A stretch of DNA of 64,000 bases from Paenibacillus sp. FSL H8-0048 (GTDB lineage: Bacteria; Bacillota; Bacilli; Paenibacillales; Paenibacillaceae). Below, one piece after another: positions 8,322 through 17,736 of this stretch. A program made the position numbers and the translations under genes. Where the stretch lies: assembly GCF_038002825.1 (NCBI RefSeq), contig NZ_JBBODF010000001.1, positions 3,038,001 to 3,102,000 of the forward strand, in the 5' to 3' direction. Each line of letters starts with the position of its first letter. Within the stretch, counting starts at the first letter, position 1. The notes under the pieces are model-generated. The model saw only the letters and a list, made by a program, of their open reading frames with translations, had not been told where the DNA came from and did no database searches.

Positions 8322-9437
8322 TTAGGTATTATGAAAAGACCAAGGAATCACCGTAAGCTCCGGCCATTTCGACTTCCATTTCACTATTTTGGCCAAATAA
8401 ACCTGCTCTGTAATCAGTGTTTTATTGGGTCGCAGAACGAATTGAAACAAATCCTCCAGACCAAATGGGGCATAAATCTTCCATTCCCCGTTCGGCTCAA
8501 GCCTTGCTCCCAGCGAAGTCACTGTAGTCGGCCAGGTATCAATTGCCGCTTCAAGCGACTGGTAAGGCCCGATCTCCACACCAAACTTCTGCGGGTACCA
8601 CAGATGGACCCTGGCCTGATTCTTGAGATCAATCGGAACCGATATCCCTTCAAAAATCTCCTTGCCCTTCTTAATCACCTCATCCTCGGCAGCATAGCTC
8701 AAATCTTCCGCATCGAAATAAACGATATCGATATCACTAATTCCGTATTCCGGCGCCCGTCCGGTAAGCTCATTCCATACCGTCTGGGCCAGGCAGCCTG
8801 CACCTATGTAATAAGGGAACGGGACCCATCCTTGGGCACGCTTGAATACATCCGCCAGCAGCATACTGCGCGAGAATATGCCTGTCAGGCGTTCATACAA
8901 TTCCTCATGCTCCTTCATAGGCAAAACTATGGACTCGGGTGACAGCTCATACTGTAAAATCCTCTGCGCTCCCTTGCTGCCGCGGCGTCTCAAGCCGTTA
9001 TCCTTAAACCCTGCGATGGCATACAACTGCTTAGCAGGATAATTCTCCTCGTTCACAGCCAGCACAATCTGCCGGGCTTCAGGATAGTGACAGCGGATAA
9101 AATCCGGCAGCAGCAACATTGCTGCTTTGGCGAACCCCCGGCCCTGACTGGCGTAATCTATCAGGAAAGCCCGGAGCAGAACTGCCCCTTCGTAGTCCTG
9201 GTAGAAATTCGAGATGCCTTCACCAGTATGAAGGATGAAGAAGCCTACCGCCTGTTCTTCGTAAACAATGACCACCCCGGCCTTACCGGCATCTTCCCGG
9301 ATATCCTGAAGAGTCTCCCCCGGCAACCCGGTGAACTGCAATTGCTCCGCCGGAAGCTGGAAGCCAAGTAACTGGTCCCTGAATCGCTCCCTGTGCTCGT
9401 CACCGAACTTAAACAATGATATGTGCTGCTCATTCAA
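8322..9437 (-). CDS. GNAT acetyltransferase-nucleotidyltransferase fusion
   Basis: Two domains are joined here. Residues about 1-165 form a GNAT N-acetyltransferase with the acetyl-CoA loop ASQGRGFAKAAM and the late NYPAKQLYAIAGF segment. Residues about 185-370 match nucleotidyltransferase-family proteins (COG3575-like), with YYIGAGCLAQTVWN and the acidic SDIDIVYFDAEDL that would bind metal. The TTG start at 9437 follows GGAGGGC at ideal spacing; an ATG at 9452 is in frame but its ribosome site is poor. Substrates are unknown. The promoter region upstream is occupied by a tandem hairpin array. Confidence 0.8.
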   Translation of the reverse strand: MNEQHISLFKFGDEHRERFRDQLLGFQLPAEQLQFTGLPGETLQDIREDAGKAGVVIVYEEQAVGFFILHTGEGISNFYQDYEGAVLLRAFLIDYASQGRGFAKAAMLLLPDFIRCHYPEARQIVLAVNEENYPAKQLYAIAGFKDNGLRRRGSKGAQRILQYELSPESIVLPMKEHEELYERLTGIFSRSMLLADVFKRAQGWVPFPYYIGAGCLAQTVWNELTGRAPEYGISDIDIVYFDAEDLSYAAEDEVIKKGKEIFEGISVPIDLKNQARVHLWYPQKFGVEIGPYQSLEAAIDTWPTTVTSLGARLEPNGEWKIYAPFGLEDLFQFVLRPNKTLITEQVYLAKIVKWKSKWPELTVIPWSFHNT

Positions 9438-9494
9438 ACGTATGCCCTCCATAGGTAACCAACTCCCGCTCATGCTCCTTTGCGGCCGCATTGC

Positions 9495-9676
9495 TTATTG
9501 TGATCGGTTTTTCGATTACATTTGGCTCACGCGCACACGCTGCGCCGAATGTGATCGGTTTTTCGATTACATTTGGCTCACGCGCCCACGCGACGCCGAA
9601 TGTAATCGGTTTTTCGATTACATTTGGCTCACGCGCCCACGCTGCGCCGAATGTGATCGGTTTTTCGATTATATCA
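9495..9676. repeat. Tandem 51-bp hairpin array, 4 copies
   Basis: Copies of the core ATCGGTTTTTCGATTAC recur with exact 51-bp period (core starts near 9502, 9553, 9604 and 9655). The full stem is AATGTAATCG / CGATTACATT around a T-rich 6-nt loop, and the conserved spacer contains TTTGGCTCACGCGC. It lies between the 3' end of the radical SAM gene and the 5' end of the GNAT fusion gene. Because 51 is divisible by three, both strands stay open as 17-residue repeats, but no ribosome site fits. Confidence 0.9.
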
Positions 9677-9707
9677 GCCCATGTCCGGTGCAACCAGGGT
9701 CCCTAAC

Positions 9708-11744
9708 CTACAAAGGCAGCGTGTAATACTGTGCCCGCTGGCTCTCGTCCTGCTGATACAGGACGACCAGCAGCGTGCGGCCTTCGCCTGCCCCAGGGTG
9801 CGGATCGTTAAGGGCCGCCGCTGGCACACCACCGGCCGCTGCTGCCACAGAACGCAGCAGATCTGCCTCAGCAGCGGCCACGCCGCCCGCTCCAGCTCCC
9901 CCGCGTTCTGCCGGGGCCGCTGCTGTAACCGCCGCGAGTATCTCCCGGCCGTTCCCGTTCCCGTTCCCGTTCCCGTTCCCGTTCCCGTTCCCGTTCCCGT
10001 TCCCGTTCCCGTTCCCGGCACCAGCCTCAGCCTCAGCCTCAGCCTGCGCCCCAGCGCCAAGCTCCCCGTCATAGCGAAGCCCGCTGATCGAGTCCAGCAC
10101 CGGCGTAAGGCGGAACGGCAGCTCGTCGAGCACGATGAACTTCTGCAGCTCCCGCTCGCTAAGTCCGGCCTCCGCCAGCTTGGCAGAGATCAGCTCCGGC
10201 TGACTGGCGATCTGCTTCAGGTGCTTCGCCCACTCGGCTTTATCAAGCACATCGTCCCACCAGATTTTGCGTGGCTTGTACTTGTGGCCCAGGAAGTAGT
10301 CCAGCTTCATCAGGCCAGTGACAATGCCCATAGACGGCGTGCCCCGGTCCGTCAGGAAATTATGCAGCCGGGTGAACAAATCCTCCAGCTGATGCCCGAT
10401 CTTCTGCCAGCCCCGCTCTTCCCAGTAGTCCCCGAACTCCTGGAAGAAGTCGAACGGGGACGGAAAGACATGGCGGATCAGGTACTTGACCGAATGAGCC
10501 AGCCGCTGGCTGTTCCAGTACTTCTCCAGCACATCCTCCAGCCGCTTGAGCCGGATAATATCGGCGAACGGCATGACATGGCTGCTGAGAATTTCGTATG
10601 GCGCATGCTCCATATACGTGTAGTCGTATTTGGCGGCCTGGGCGCGCAGCCCTGTGCCGCGCAGCATTTTGAGGAAACCTAATTGCAGCTCCTCCGGCTC
10701 CATGGCGAAGACGTCATTGAAGGTCTTGCGGAAGGTGGCGTAATCCTCCATTGGCAGTCCGGCGATCAAATCGAGATGCTGGTCGATGTTGCCGCTGGCC
10801 TTGATCTTCATCACCGTGCGCGACAGCTTGGTGAAGTTCTGGCGGCGCTTGACCAGCTCATTGGTCTCATCATTCGTCGACTGGACGCCGATCTCGAAGC
10901 GGAAGACGCCCGGAGGGGCGTTCTGCGCCAGGAAATCCAGCACCTCGGGACGCATAATATCGGCGGTAATTTCGAACTGGAACACGCAGCCCTGATGATT
11001 ATCGATCAGGAACTGGAACATCTCCATCGCATAATTGCGGTTGATATTGAACGTGCGGTCCAGAAACTTGATCACCTTGGCACCGCCCTCAATCAGATAG
11101 AGCAGATCGGACTTCACCCGTTCGATATCATAATAGCGCACGCCCACCTCAATACTGGACAGGCAGAATTGGCAGTTGAAGGGACAGCCCCGGCTTGTCT
11201 CAAAATAAACGATACGCTTACTCAGCTCCGGCAGATCCTCCGCGAAGCGGTGCGGGGTCGGCAGGGTATTGAGATCGCTTTTGGGACGGGGAGGATTGAC
11301 GATCAGCTCTTCGCCCTTGCGGTAAGCTGCACCGTATACGAAATGGTACTTGTGTTCATCCCGGATCTCCTGCAGCAGATGGTGGAAGGTCTCTTCCCCG
11401 TCACCGTTCACGACGAAATCTACTCCGGCCTCCCTTTTCATCCAGTAGAGCGGCTCATAGGATACCTCCGGCCCGCCCAGCACAATCTTGACCTCCGGCA
11501 TGACCTGCTTGAGAATTCCGACCAGCTTGATGGTCTCCTCGATGTTCCAGATGTAACAGGAGAAGCCAATCACATCCGGCTGCTTCTGAAAAAGGTCAGA
11601 CACGATGTTCATCGCGGGGTCTTTGATGGTATATTCCGCCAAAAGGATATCCTTGAACTCATGCTCGCTATACGCCTTCAGCAGCCGGATCGCCAGCGAT
11701 GTATGAATATATTTGGCATTTAATGTGGCCAGGATGATTCTCAT
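9708..11744 (-). CDS. B12-binding-domain radical SAM protein (DUF4080-type)
   Basis: A 678-residue protein. Residues 1-140 form a cobalamin-binding-like Rossmann domain (VIGFSCYIWNIEET, KIVLGGPEVSYEP). Residues 175-400 form the radical SAM core, with C187, C191 and C194 in SRGCPFNCQFC. A DUF4080-like C-terminal region follows. Residues 577-598 are an uninterrupted (Gly-Asn)11 run encoded by a hexanucleotide microsatellite, flanked by alanine/glutamate-rich sequence; this tail looks disordered. The reaction is unknown. It starts 15 bp after recQ ends, so the two are probably co-transcribed. Confidence 0.85.
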   Translation of the reverse strand: MRIILATLNAKYIHTSLAIRLLKAYSEHEFKDILLAEYTIKDPAMNIVSDLFQKQPDVIGFSCYIWNIEETIKLVGILKQVMPEVKIVLGGPEVSYEPLYWMKREAGVDFVVNGDGEETFHHLLQEIRDEHKYHFVYGAAYRKGEELIVNPPRPKSDLNTLPTPHRFAEDLPELSKRIVYFETSRGCPFNCQFCLSSIEVGVRYYDIERVKSDLLYLIEGGAKVIKFLDRTFNINRNYAMEMFQFLIDNHQGCVFQFEITADIMRPEVLDFLAQNAPPGVFRFEIGVQSTNDETNELVKRRQNFTKLSRTVMKIKASGNIDQHLDLIAGLPMEDYATFRKTFNDVFAMEPEELQLGFLKMLRGTGLRAQAAKYDYTYMEHAPYEILSSHVMPFADIIRLKRLEDVLEKYWNSQRLAHSVKYLIRHVFPSPFDFFQEFGDYWEERGWQKIGHQLEDLFTRLHNFLTDRGTPSMGIVTGLMKLDYFLGHKYKPRKIWWDDVLDKAEWAKHLKQIASQPELISAKLAEAGLSERELQKFIVLDELPFRLTPVLDSISGLRYDGELGAGAQAEAEAEAGAGNGNGNGNGNGNGNGNGNGNGNGREILAAVTAAAPAERGGAGAGGVAAAEADLLRSVAAAAGGVPAAALNDPHPGAGEGRTLLVVLYQQDESQRAQYYTLPL
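9951..10016. repeat. (GTTCCC)11 hexanucleotide microsatellite
   Basis: Eleven perfect GTTCCC copies (GGGAAC on the coding strand) lie inside the radical SAM gene and encode alternating Gly-Asn. Slippage would alter protein length by dipeptides without shifting frame. Confidence 0.97.
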
Positions 11745-11759
11745 GCCTTATAACCTTCT

Positions 11760-13586
11760 TTACATGTCATTTTGAAAAAACTCCAGGAAGGCCTTGCCGT
11801 ACTTCCGGTACTTCACTTCACCGACACCCTTCACCCTCAGCATCTCGCTTTCCGTCTGCGGACAGACCACGCTCATCTCGCGCAGCGTCGCATCATTGAA
11901 AATGATGTACGACGGCACATGCTCGCGCCCCGCCAGCTCGCGGCGGATCAGGCGCAGCTGCTCGAACACCGTCTCGTTGACCGCAGACGGCGAAGTATCG
12001 CGCGGGCGGCTGCGGTCCCGCGTGCCGGAGGTGACCAGCGTGCGGGCCACGCGCTGATGCACCTGGCGCTGGCCGCGCAGCACCTCGGCTGCCAGCGGCT
12101 GCAGCCGGACCACCGGATACTGGCCTTCGGACAAGGCCAGATAGCCTTCCGAGATCAGCATGTTGATGATCTCGGTAATCTCCTTCTCACTGCGGCTGGA
12201 CATAGCGCCGTGGGTCGGCAGCTGCTCGAAGCCGTATTGCAGCACCTTCTGGTTACGCGAGCCCTTCAGCACGGAGGAGACCAGCGCCACGCCGTAACGC
12301 TCCCGCATCCGGTGGATGCAGGAGAAGATCTTCTGCGCTTCTACGGTGATATCCACCAGCTCACGCTCATCGGTACAGGAGCTGCAGATCCCGCAGTGAT
12401 CATCGTCATGGCTCTCGCCGAAATAGTCGAGCTGCGCACTGCGCAGGCAGCGGGTGGTATAGCAGTATTCAATCATCTGCTGAAGCTTGCGGTATTCATT
12501 GGCTTTGCGTTCCGGGTCCTGCGGGTTCTGCTCAATCAGGAACTTCTGCGTCATGATATCCTGCGCACTGAACAACAGGATACAATCGCTCGGCTCCCCG
12601 TCACGCCCGGCACGGCCCGCCTCCTGAACATAAGCCTCCATGTTCTTCGGCATATTGTAATGAATGACATAACGCACGTTAGACTTGTCGATCCCCATCC
12701 CGAAGGCATTCGTAGCGACCATGACGCGGATATCGTCATACAGGAAGCCTTCCTGGCTGTCCGCCCGCTCCTGGTCGTTCATTCCGGCATGATAGCGCCC
12801 GGCAGTGATCCCTGCGGCCTGAAGGCGCTGGTAGAGATCATCCACCTCCTTGCGGGTGGCGGCATACACGATGCCCGGCTGATGGGCATGCTGAGCCGCG
12901 TAATCCAGCACGAATTCGCGCTTGTTCTCTCCGCGCAGCACGGACATCGCCAGGTTGTCGCGGCCAAGGCCGGTCATGAAGACGCCCGGCTCGCGCAGGC
13001 GCAGCAGCCGGACCATATCCTCCATGACCTCCGGGGTAGCCGTAGCGGTGAAGGCCGCCAGAATCGGACGCTGCGGCAGCTGCTCCACGAACGGAGAGAC
13101 CGCGAGATAACTGGTACGGAAGTCATGGCCCCACTGCGAGACGCAGTGCGCCTCATCGACAGCTACGCAGGAGATGTTCAGTCCCGCCATCTCCAGGCGG
13201 AACCAGTCCAGCTCCAGACGCTCGGGAGCCACATAGAGCAGCTTCAAGTCGCCGCGGCGGGCCGCGCGGATGCGCTCATTCACTTCTTTGCCGCTCAGGG
13301 TGCTGTTGATGTAAGCAGCGGGAATCCCTGCCGTCGTAAGAGCATCCACCTGATCCTTCATCAGGGAAATCAGCGGCGAGACGACCAGGGTAAGCCCCGG
13401 CTGCAGCAGCGCCGGAACCTGATAACAGATGGATTTGCCGCCTCCGGTGGGCAGAATGCCCAGCGTATCGCGGCCTTCCAGCAGATTGTTCACAATTTTC
13501 TTCTGGCCGTCCCGGAAATCGGGATAACCGTAATATTTTTGCAGCTCGGCCTGGGCCTGCTCCATTAATGATCCTTGCATCTCCAT
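11760..13586 (-). CDS. recQ: RecQ-family ATP-dependent DNA helicase
   Basis: A 608-residue helicase unwinding DNA in recombination and repair. Walker A is TGGGKS (47-52) and motif II is DEAH (144-147). The RecQ zinc cluster is visible as CYTTRCLRS...HCGICSSC near residue 375-410. An RQC winged-helix region and a C-terminal HRDC domain (ending VKGVGEVKYRKYGKAFLEFF) complete the full domain set. AAGGAG lies 11 bases before the ATG. The radical SAM gene follows in the same direction. Confidence 0.96.
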   Translation of the reverse strand: MEMQGSLMEQAQAELQKYYGYPDFRDGQKKIVNNLLEGRDTLGILPTGGGKSICYQVPALLQPGLTLVVSPLISLMKDQVDALTTAGIPAAYINSTLSGKEVNERIRAARRGDLKLLYVAPERLELDWFRLEMAGLNISCVAVDEAHCVSQWGHDFRTSYLAVSPFVEQLPQRPILAAFTATATPEVMEDMVRLLRLREPGVFMTGLGRDNLAMSVLRGENKREFVLDYAAQHAHQPGIVYAATRKEVDDLYQRLQAAGITAGRYHAGMNDQERADSQEGFLYDDIRVMVATNAFGMGIDKSNVRYVIHYNMPKNMEAYVQEAGRAGRDGEPSDCILLFSAQDIMTQKFLIEQNPQDPERKANEYRKLQQMIEYCYTTRCLRSAQLDYFGESHDDDHCGICSSCTDERELVDITVEAQKIFSCIHRMRERYGVALVSSVLKGSRNQKVLQYGFEQLPTHGAMSSRSEKEITEIINMLISEGYLALSEGQYPVVRLQPLAAEVLRGQRQVHQRVARTLVTSGTRDRSRPRDTSPSAVNETVFEQLRLIRRELAGREHVPSYIIFNDATLREMSVVCPQTESEMLRVKGVGEVKYRKYGKAFLEFFQNDM

Positions 13587-13773
13587 ATCGCTTCAAACTC
13601 CTTAAGGCTTTCTACCTTTTAGTTTACCGGGCAACCGGCTGCCAAGCAACCGCCTGAAGCAGATATCATAGCACTCCTTCCGGGCCGTCCGCATAGAAGT
13701 TACATAAAAACCGCACGATCAAGCAACACTTTAGATAGATTCATCCATCTGCCCCATAAAGGAGGTCGCCCGT

Positions 13774-15384
13774 TTGCAAGATTGGAAAGAAAAATATGCC
13801 TCCTACATAGATAAGCAACAGTCTTCTCCTACAGATCAGGAGCCTGCCAGCGGCAGCAAGCTGACAGGAGAGCTAAAGACCGATCTGCCGGACCTTCAGG
13901 CCAGGCTCGGAGAGAACGGCGACCTGGTGGTACGCGAATTCCTGCTCTTCGGGGCTTATCCTGCTGCCATGCTCTTCTTCTCCTCACTCGTGAATATGGA
14001 GCAGGTGCGCGAGCATGTACTGAAGCCGCTGATGGCCCCGCCGCCAGGCAAGCCTGAGATCCCGGAAGATACGGGCGGAATGATTCATTATATCTGGAGT
14101 ACTGCCGTCCAGGTCACTCAAGGCACCACAACTGCCGATCTGTCCGCTCTCCCTCAAGCGGCTGTGAAGGGTGACCTGATTCTGCTGATCGACGGGGTTC
14201 CCGAAGCGCTCCGTATGGAGATGCGCCAGATTGAAATGCGCGGGGTCGAGCAGCCGCAGACGGAGCAGGTCATCCGCGGGCCCCGTGAAGGCTATGTGGA
14301 GAAGCTGGAGAACAACCTGTCCCTGCTGCGCTACCGGCTGCAGAGCACAGACTTCCGGATTGAGATCAGTCCGCTTGGGGAGCGTACCCAGTCAAGGGTG
14401 GCTCTATGCTATATAGACAGTGTCACAGACAGCGCTCTGGTGGCTGAAGTCATGCGCCGAATCTCGCTGATTCATACCGACGGCATCCTCGATGCCGGAT
14501 ACATCGAACAGTTCATCGAAGACCAGCCGCTCTCCCCCTTCCCTCAGGTTCAGAGCACCGAGCGGCCGGACAAGACTATTGCCGCCCTTCTGGAAGGACG
14601 GGTCGCCATTCTCGTCGATGGCTCCCCGTTTGCCCTGATTGTTCCCGCCCTCTTCAACCAGTTCTTCCAGACGGTGGATGACTATACGGAACGCTTCATT
14701 ATGGGCAGCCTGATCCGGATCATCCGGCTGATTGCTTTGGCCAGCTCACTATTTTTCCCTGCGTTATATGTCTCTGTAATCTCCTTCAACCCCGAGCTGC
14801 TGCCTACTGATTTCGCTGTGGCGATCTCGGGAGGCCGGGCGGGCGTGCCGTTTCCGGCTGTGCTGGAGGTGCTGATTATGGAGGTATCGATGGAGGTGCT
14901 GCGGGAAGCGACGATCCGGCTGCCGCAGATGATCGGCGGAGCATTATCTATTGTGGGCGTGCTCGTCATCGGACAGGCTGCCGTGGGCGCAGGATTGGCC
15001 AGTCCGATCACGGTTGTCATTGTGGCTCTGACGACCATCGGCTCGTTCGCCACCCCCGCCTACAATGCGGCGATCGCCCTGCGGATGCTGCGGTTTCCGC
15101 TAATCCTTCTGGCCGGTATGTTCGGCCTCTATGGAGTCATGATTGGCACGATTCTGATTCTGAATCATCTCTTGTTCCTGGAGTCCTTCGGCGTTCCTTA
15201 TATGTCCCCTTACATTCCCGGCAAATGGCGTGATCTGAAGGATACGCTGGTGCGGGTACCTCTCTGGTGGATGCGCCGCCGCCCCAGCTTCCTGCATGTC
15301 CGGGATACAGACAGACTGCCCCGCAGCGTGCCATCCGCAGAGATTGACCAGATTCTCAGGCAGGGAGATGAGACCGATGAATAA
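13774..15384 (+). CDS. Spore germinant receptor subunit A (GerA family)
   Basis: A 536-residue GerA-family protein, first gene of a germinant receptor operon. The N-terminal half (to about 290) is hydrophilic and the C-terminal half carries several membrane spans; family segments include VREFLLFGAYPAAMLFF, LLIDGVPEALRMEMR and GRVAILVDGSPFALIVPALF. It should sit in the spore inner membrane and sense nutrients together with the B and C subunits. The start is TTG with AAAGGAGG just upstream. The operon order A-B-C is canonical. Confidence 0.93.
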   Translation: MQDWKEKYASYIDKQQSSPTDQEPASGSKLTGELKTDLPDLQARLGENGDLVVREFLLFGAYPAAMLFFSSLVNMEQVREHVLKPLMAPPPGKPEIPEDTGGMIHYIWSTAVQVTQGTTTADLSALPQAAVKGDLILLIDGVPEALRMEMRQIEMRGVEQPQTEQVIRGPREGYVEKLENNLSLLRYRLQSTDFRIEISPLGERTQSRVALCYIDSVTDSALVAEVMRRISLIHTDGILDAGYIEQFIEDQPLSPFPQVQSTERPDKTIAALLEGRVAILVDGSPFALIVPALFNQFFQTVDDYTERFIMGSLIRIIRLIALASSLFFPALYVSVISFNPELLPTDFAVAISGGRAGVPFPAVLEVLIMEVSMEVLREATIRLPQMIGGALSIVGVLVIGQAAVGAGLASPITVVIVALTTIGSFATPAYNAAIALRMLRFPLILLAGMFGLYGVMIGTILILNHLLFLESFGVPYMSPYIPGKWRDLKDTLVRVPLWWMRRRPSFLHVRDTDRLPRSVPSAEIDQILRQGDETDE

Positions 15385-16474
15385 TCCGCGCCAGATTACG
15401 ACTCTGCGCGCAGCAGCCGTGATCAGCAGCACCATTATCGGAGTGGGCATCCTCAGCTTCCCGCGTTATATGACCGAAGCAGGCAACAGCAGCGCTCCCC
15501 TTGTTGCGCTCTGCGGTGTACTGCTCTCCTTCATCAGCTACTGGCTCCTGGCCTCCCTCTGTCAGCGGTTTCCGCAGGAGACCCTGTTTGTGTTCAGCCG
15601 CCGCCTGATTGGACGCCCGCTTGCTGCTATTTTCACTGTGGTAATTATGCTGCTGTTCATTGTACTCACCGGCCTCACTGTACGCCAATTCGGGGATGTT
15701 GCCACAACCGTGCTGTACAAAAAAACACCGATCGAAGCAACCATCTTCCTGATGCTGCTCATCAGTCTGCTGTCCTCCAGGCGCAACGTTGTGAAGTTCT
15801 CCTATATCCACTTCTTCTATCTGCCGCTGATTACCGGCTCTATTCTGGTCACCATTCTGCTCTCACTCAAAAATGTGGATATACTCAATCTGCAGCCTGT
15901 CCTGATGCCCCCAAGCTTCCAGTTCTGGAAAGGGGTGCGGGAGGCCACCTACCTGTTCCAAAGCTCCTTCGTCATCGTACTGCTGATTCCATTCATGGAG
16001 AAGCCCGGGCATGCGGTTCGTGCGGGGGCCTGGGCCATCTTCCTGTCGGGAGCAATCTACGTGCTGATCGTCATTGCCTCTGTAGGGATATTCGGTGCCG
16101 AGGAGACCAAGCTGCTGATCTACCCTACCCTGGAGATGGCCCGTTCGGCGGCCTTTGGCGAGGGATTCCTGGAGCGGCTGGATGCGATCTTCATTATTAT
16201 CTGGGTCATCTCTGTCTACACGACGATCTACACCACTTATTACATATCTGCCTATCTGCTGCACAAGCTGCTGCGGTTCCGCGACCAGCGGATGGCCTCC
16301 ACGATTCTGCTGCCGGTAGTGTTCATCCTGGCTATGCTGCCTTCAAATGTGTTCGAATCTTACCGGTGGGCCCTTCACCTCGGCAATGCCGGCATGATGC
16401 TAATGTTCGGCTATCCGCTGCTGCTCTGGACGGTCTATCTGCTCAGACGCCACAAGAAGAAGGTGACCTCATGA
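15377..16474 (+). CDS. Spore germinant receptor subunit B (GerB family)
   Basis: A 365-residue membrane protein with about ten hydrophobic spans, of the APC-like spore germination permease family. The first span begins TLRAAAVISSTIIGVGILSF, typical of GerB. The ATG at 15377 is chosen because GGGAG lies nine bases upstream; it overlaps the subunit A stop by eight bases. It is expected to hold the germinant-binding site. The downstream gene overlaps by ATGA. Confidence 0.92.
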   Translation: MNNPRQITTLRAAAVISSTIIGVGILSFPRYMTEAGNSSAPLVALCGVLLSFISYWLLASLCQRFPQETLFVFSRRLIGRPLAAIFTVVIMLLFIVLTGLTVRQFGDVATTVLYKKTPIEATIFLMLLISLLSSRRNVVKFSYIHFFYLPLITGSILVTILLSLKNVDILNLQPVLMPPSFQFWKGVREATYLFQSSFVIVLLIPFMEKPGHAVRAGAWAIFLSGAIYVLIVIASVGIFGAEETKLLIYPTLEMARSAAFGEGFLERLDAIFIIIWVISVYTTIYTTYYISAYLLHKLLRFRDQRMASTILLPVVFILAMLPSNVFESYRWALHLGNAGMMLMFGYPLLLWTVYLLRRHKKKVTS

Positions 16475-17694
16475 ATATACAGCTTCCGCGCACGCTCGCC
16501 CTGCTCCTATTGCTGGCGATAGCCGCCCCGCTGCTCAGCGGATGCTGGGATCAGGTGGAGATTGAGGACCGTGCGCTGGTTCTTGGCTTATCCATTGACA
16601 AGATCTCTGCAGACGATACGCAAAAAGAAGACCGGGTGACTCACATCCATGATAACTCTCTGCCTACGGAGATGATCAGTGTCACCGCTCAGATTGCCGT
16701 CCCGGGCAGAGTCCCGCTGGGCCCCGGCACCGGCGGCAGCGCAGGGGAAGGCAAGACGAGTCCCGTCTGGGTAGTCAGCGTGCGCGGCATCTCTCTCGAC
16801 GATGCCATGAATAATCTGCAGCAGCAGATTGCCGACCCGCGTTATCTGGTCCACCTGCGGATCATCATTATCAGCGAGGAGATTGCCCGGGGCAGCCTTG
16901 CCGAGCTGAATGATTATCTGCGGCGCAACCCGGAAATCCGGCGCAGAACCTGGCTGCTCGTCTCCGAGGGCCGCGCGTCCGGCTTCATGGATGTGAACCC
17001 GCCGCTGCAGCGTGTGCCCACTCTTTATATTTTGTCCATGATGGAGAAGTCCGTCTCCTCCGGCAAATTCCCCCGGGATTATATCGGCACCTTCTGGTCA
17101 GCCGACTCCAGGTGGGGACAAAGTGCTTATCTGCCTTATGTGGCACTGCGCAACAAGGATAATATCCTCATTGCTGGGCTGGCTTATTTCAGCGGCGGCC
17201 GGATGGCGGGCAAAACGGCCCCGATTGAGATTGGCGGGTTCATGGCGATGCAGGGGATGGACCCCGGCGGCTATTCCACTCTCCTCCGTACGCAGGAGCT
17301 GGGGATTGTTATGACCAAGATCAATGAACGCTTCACCCGCACCAGGAGCTATATTAAGGACGGCAAGCCTTATTTGTCCTATGAGATCTTCCTGGAGGGA
17401 GATTTGGATGAGCATTACAGCAGCGATGTTCCCGTCAATTCCCCGCAGAAGCTGCATGAGATCGAGCGGGATTTCGAGCAGCAGATTCAGACGGTGCTGC
17501 ACGGACTGGTGAAGCAGACCCAGCAGGACCACTCTGATATTTTTGGCATGGGCGAACAGATCAGAAGCCATCATCCCGGCTACTGGAGGGAACACATCCA
17601 CGGCAAAAACGACTGGGAGAGCCTGTACAGCAGTGTTGGTGTAGAGATCAGACTGACTCTGCATATCCGCAGAGTCGGCCTCAAGCATGACTAA
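16471..17694 (+). CDS. Spore germinant receptor lipoprotein (GerC family)
   Basis: A 407-residue lipoprotein. The signal peptide ends in lipobox LLSG-C25, followed by WDQVEIEDRALVLGLSIDK, the GerC N-terminal signature. The remaining sequence follows the three-domain Ger(x)C pattern. It anchors on the outer face of the spore inner membrane with subunits A and B. The ATG overlaps the subunit B stop as ATGA. An internal glycine-rich insertion (GPGTGGSAGEGK) sits near residue 90. Confidence 0.93.
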   Translation: MNIQLPRTLALLLLLAIAAPLLSGCWDQVEIEDRALVLGLSIDKISADDTQKEDRVTHIHDNSLPTEMISVTAQIAVPGRVPLGPGTGGSAGEGKTSPVWVVSVRGISLDDAMNNLQQQIADPRYLVHLRIIIISEEIARGSLAELNDYLRRNPEIRRRTWLLVSEGRASGFMDVNPPLQRVPTLYILSMMEKSVSSGKFPRDYIGTFWSADSRWGQSAYLPYVALRNKDNILIAGLAYFSGGRMAGKTAPIEIGGFMAMQGMDPGGYSTLLRTQELGIVMTKINERFTRTRSYIKDGKPYLSYEIFLEGDLDEHYSSDVPVNSPQKLHEIERDFEQQIQTVLHGLVKQTQQDHSDIFGMGEQIRSHHPGYWREHIHGKNDWESLYSSVGVEIRLTLHIRRVGLKHD

Positions 17695-17736
17695 GCATCA
17701 GCCCATACAAGTATCTGTTGAAGGAGGAGAAAGCCT

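Noticed and set aside
9430..9706. 17-residue repeat proteins on both strands of the 51-bp arrays (also at 32240-32684)
   Set aside because: Both strands stay open only because 51 is a multiple of three. No ribosome site fits, and the related 52-bp arrays cannot be coding.
9681..10682. Proline-valine repeat protein on the plus strand
   Set aside because: The PV run is the antisense reading of the GGGAAC repeat in the radical SAM gene; the remainder is a shadow frame.
11772..13568. 598-residue plus-strand reading frame opposite recQ
   Set aside because: It is antisense to a clear RecQ, lacks any motif and has composition typical of a GC-rich shadow frame.
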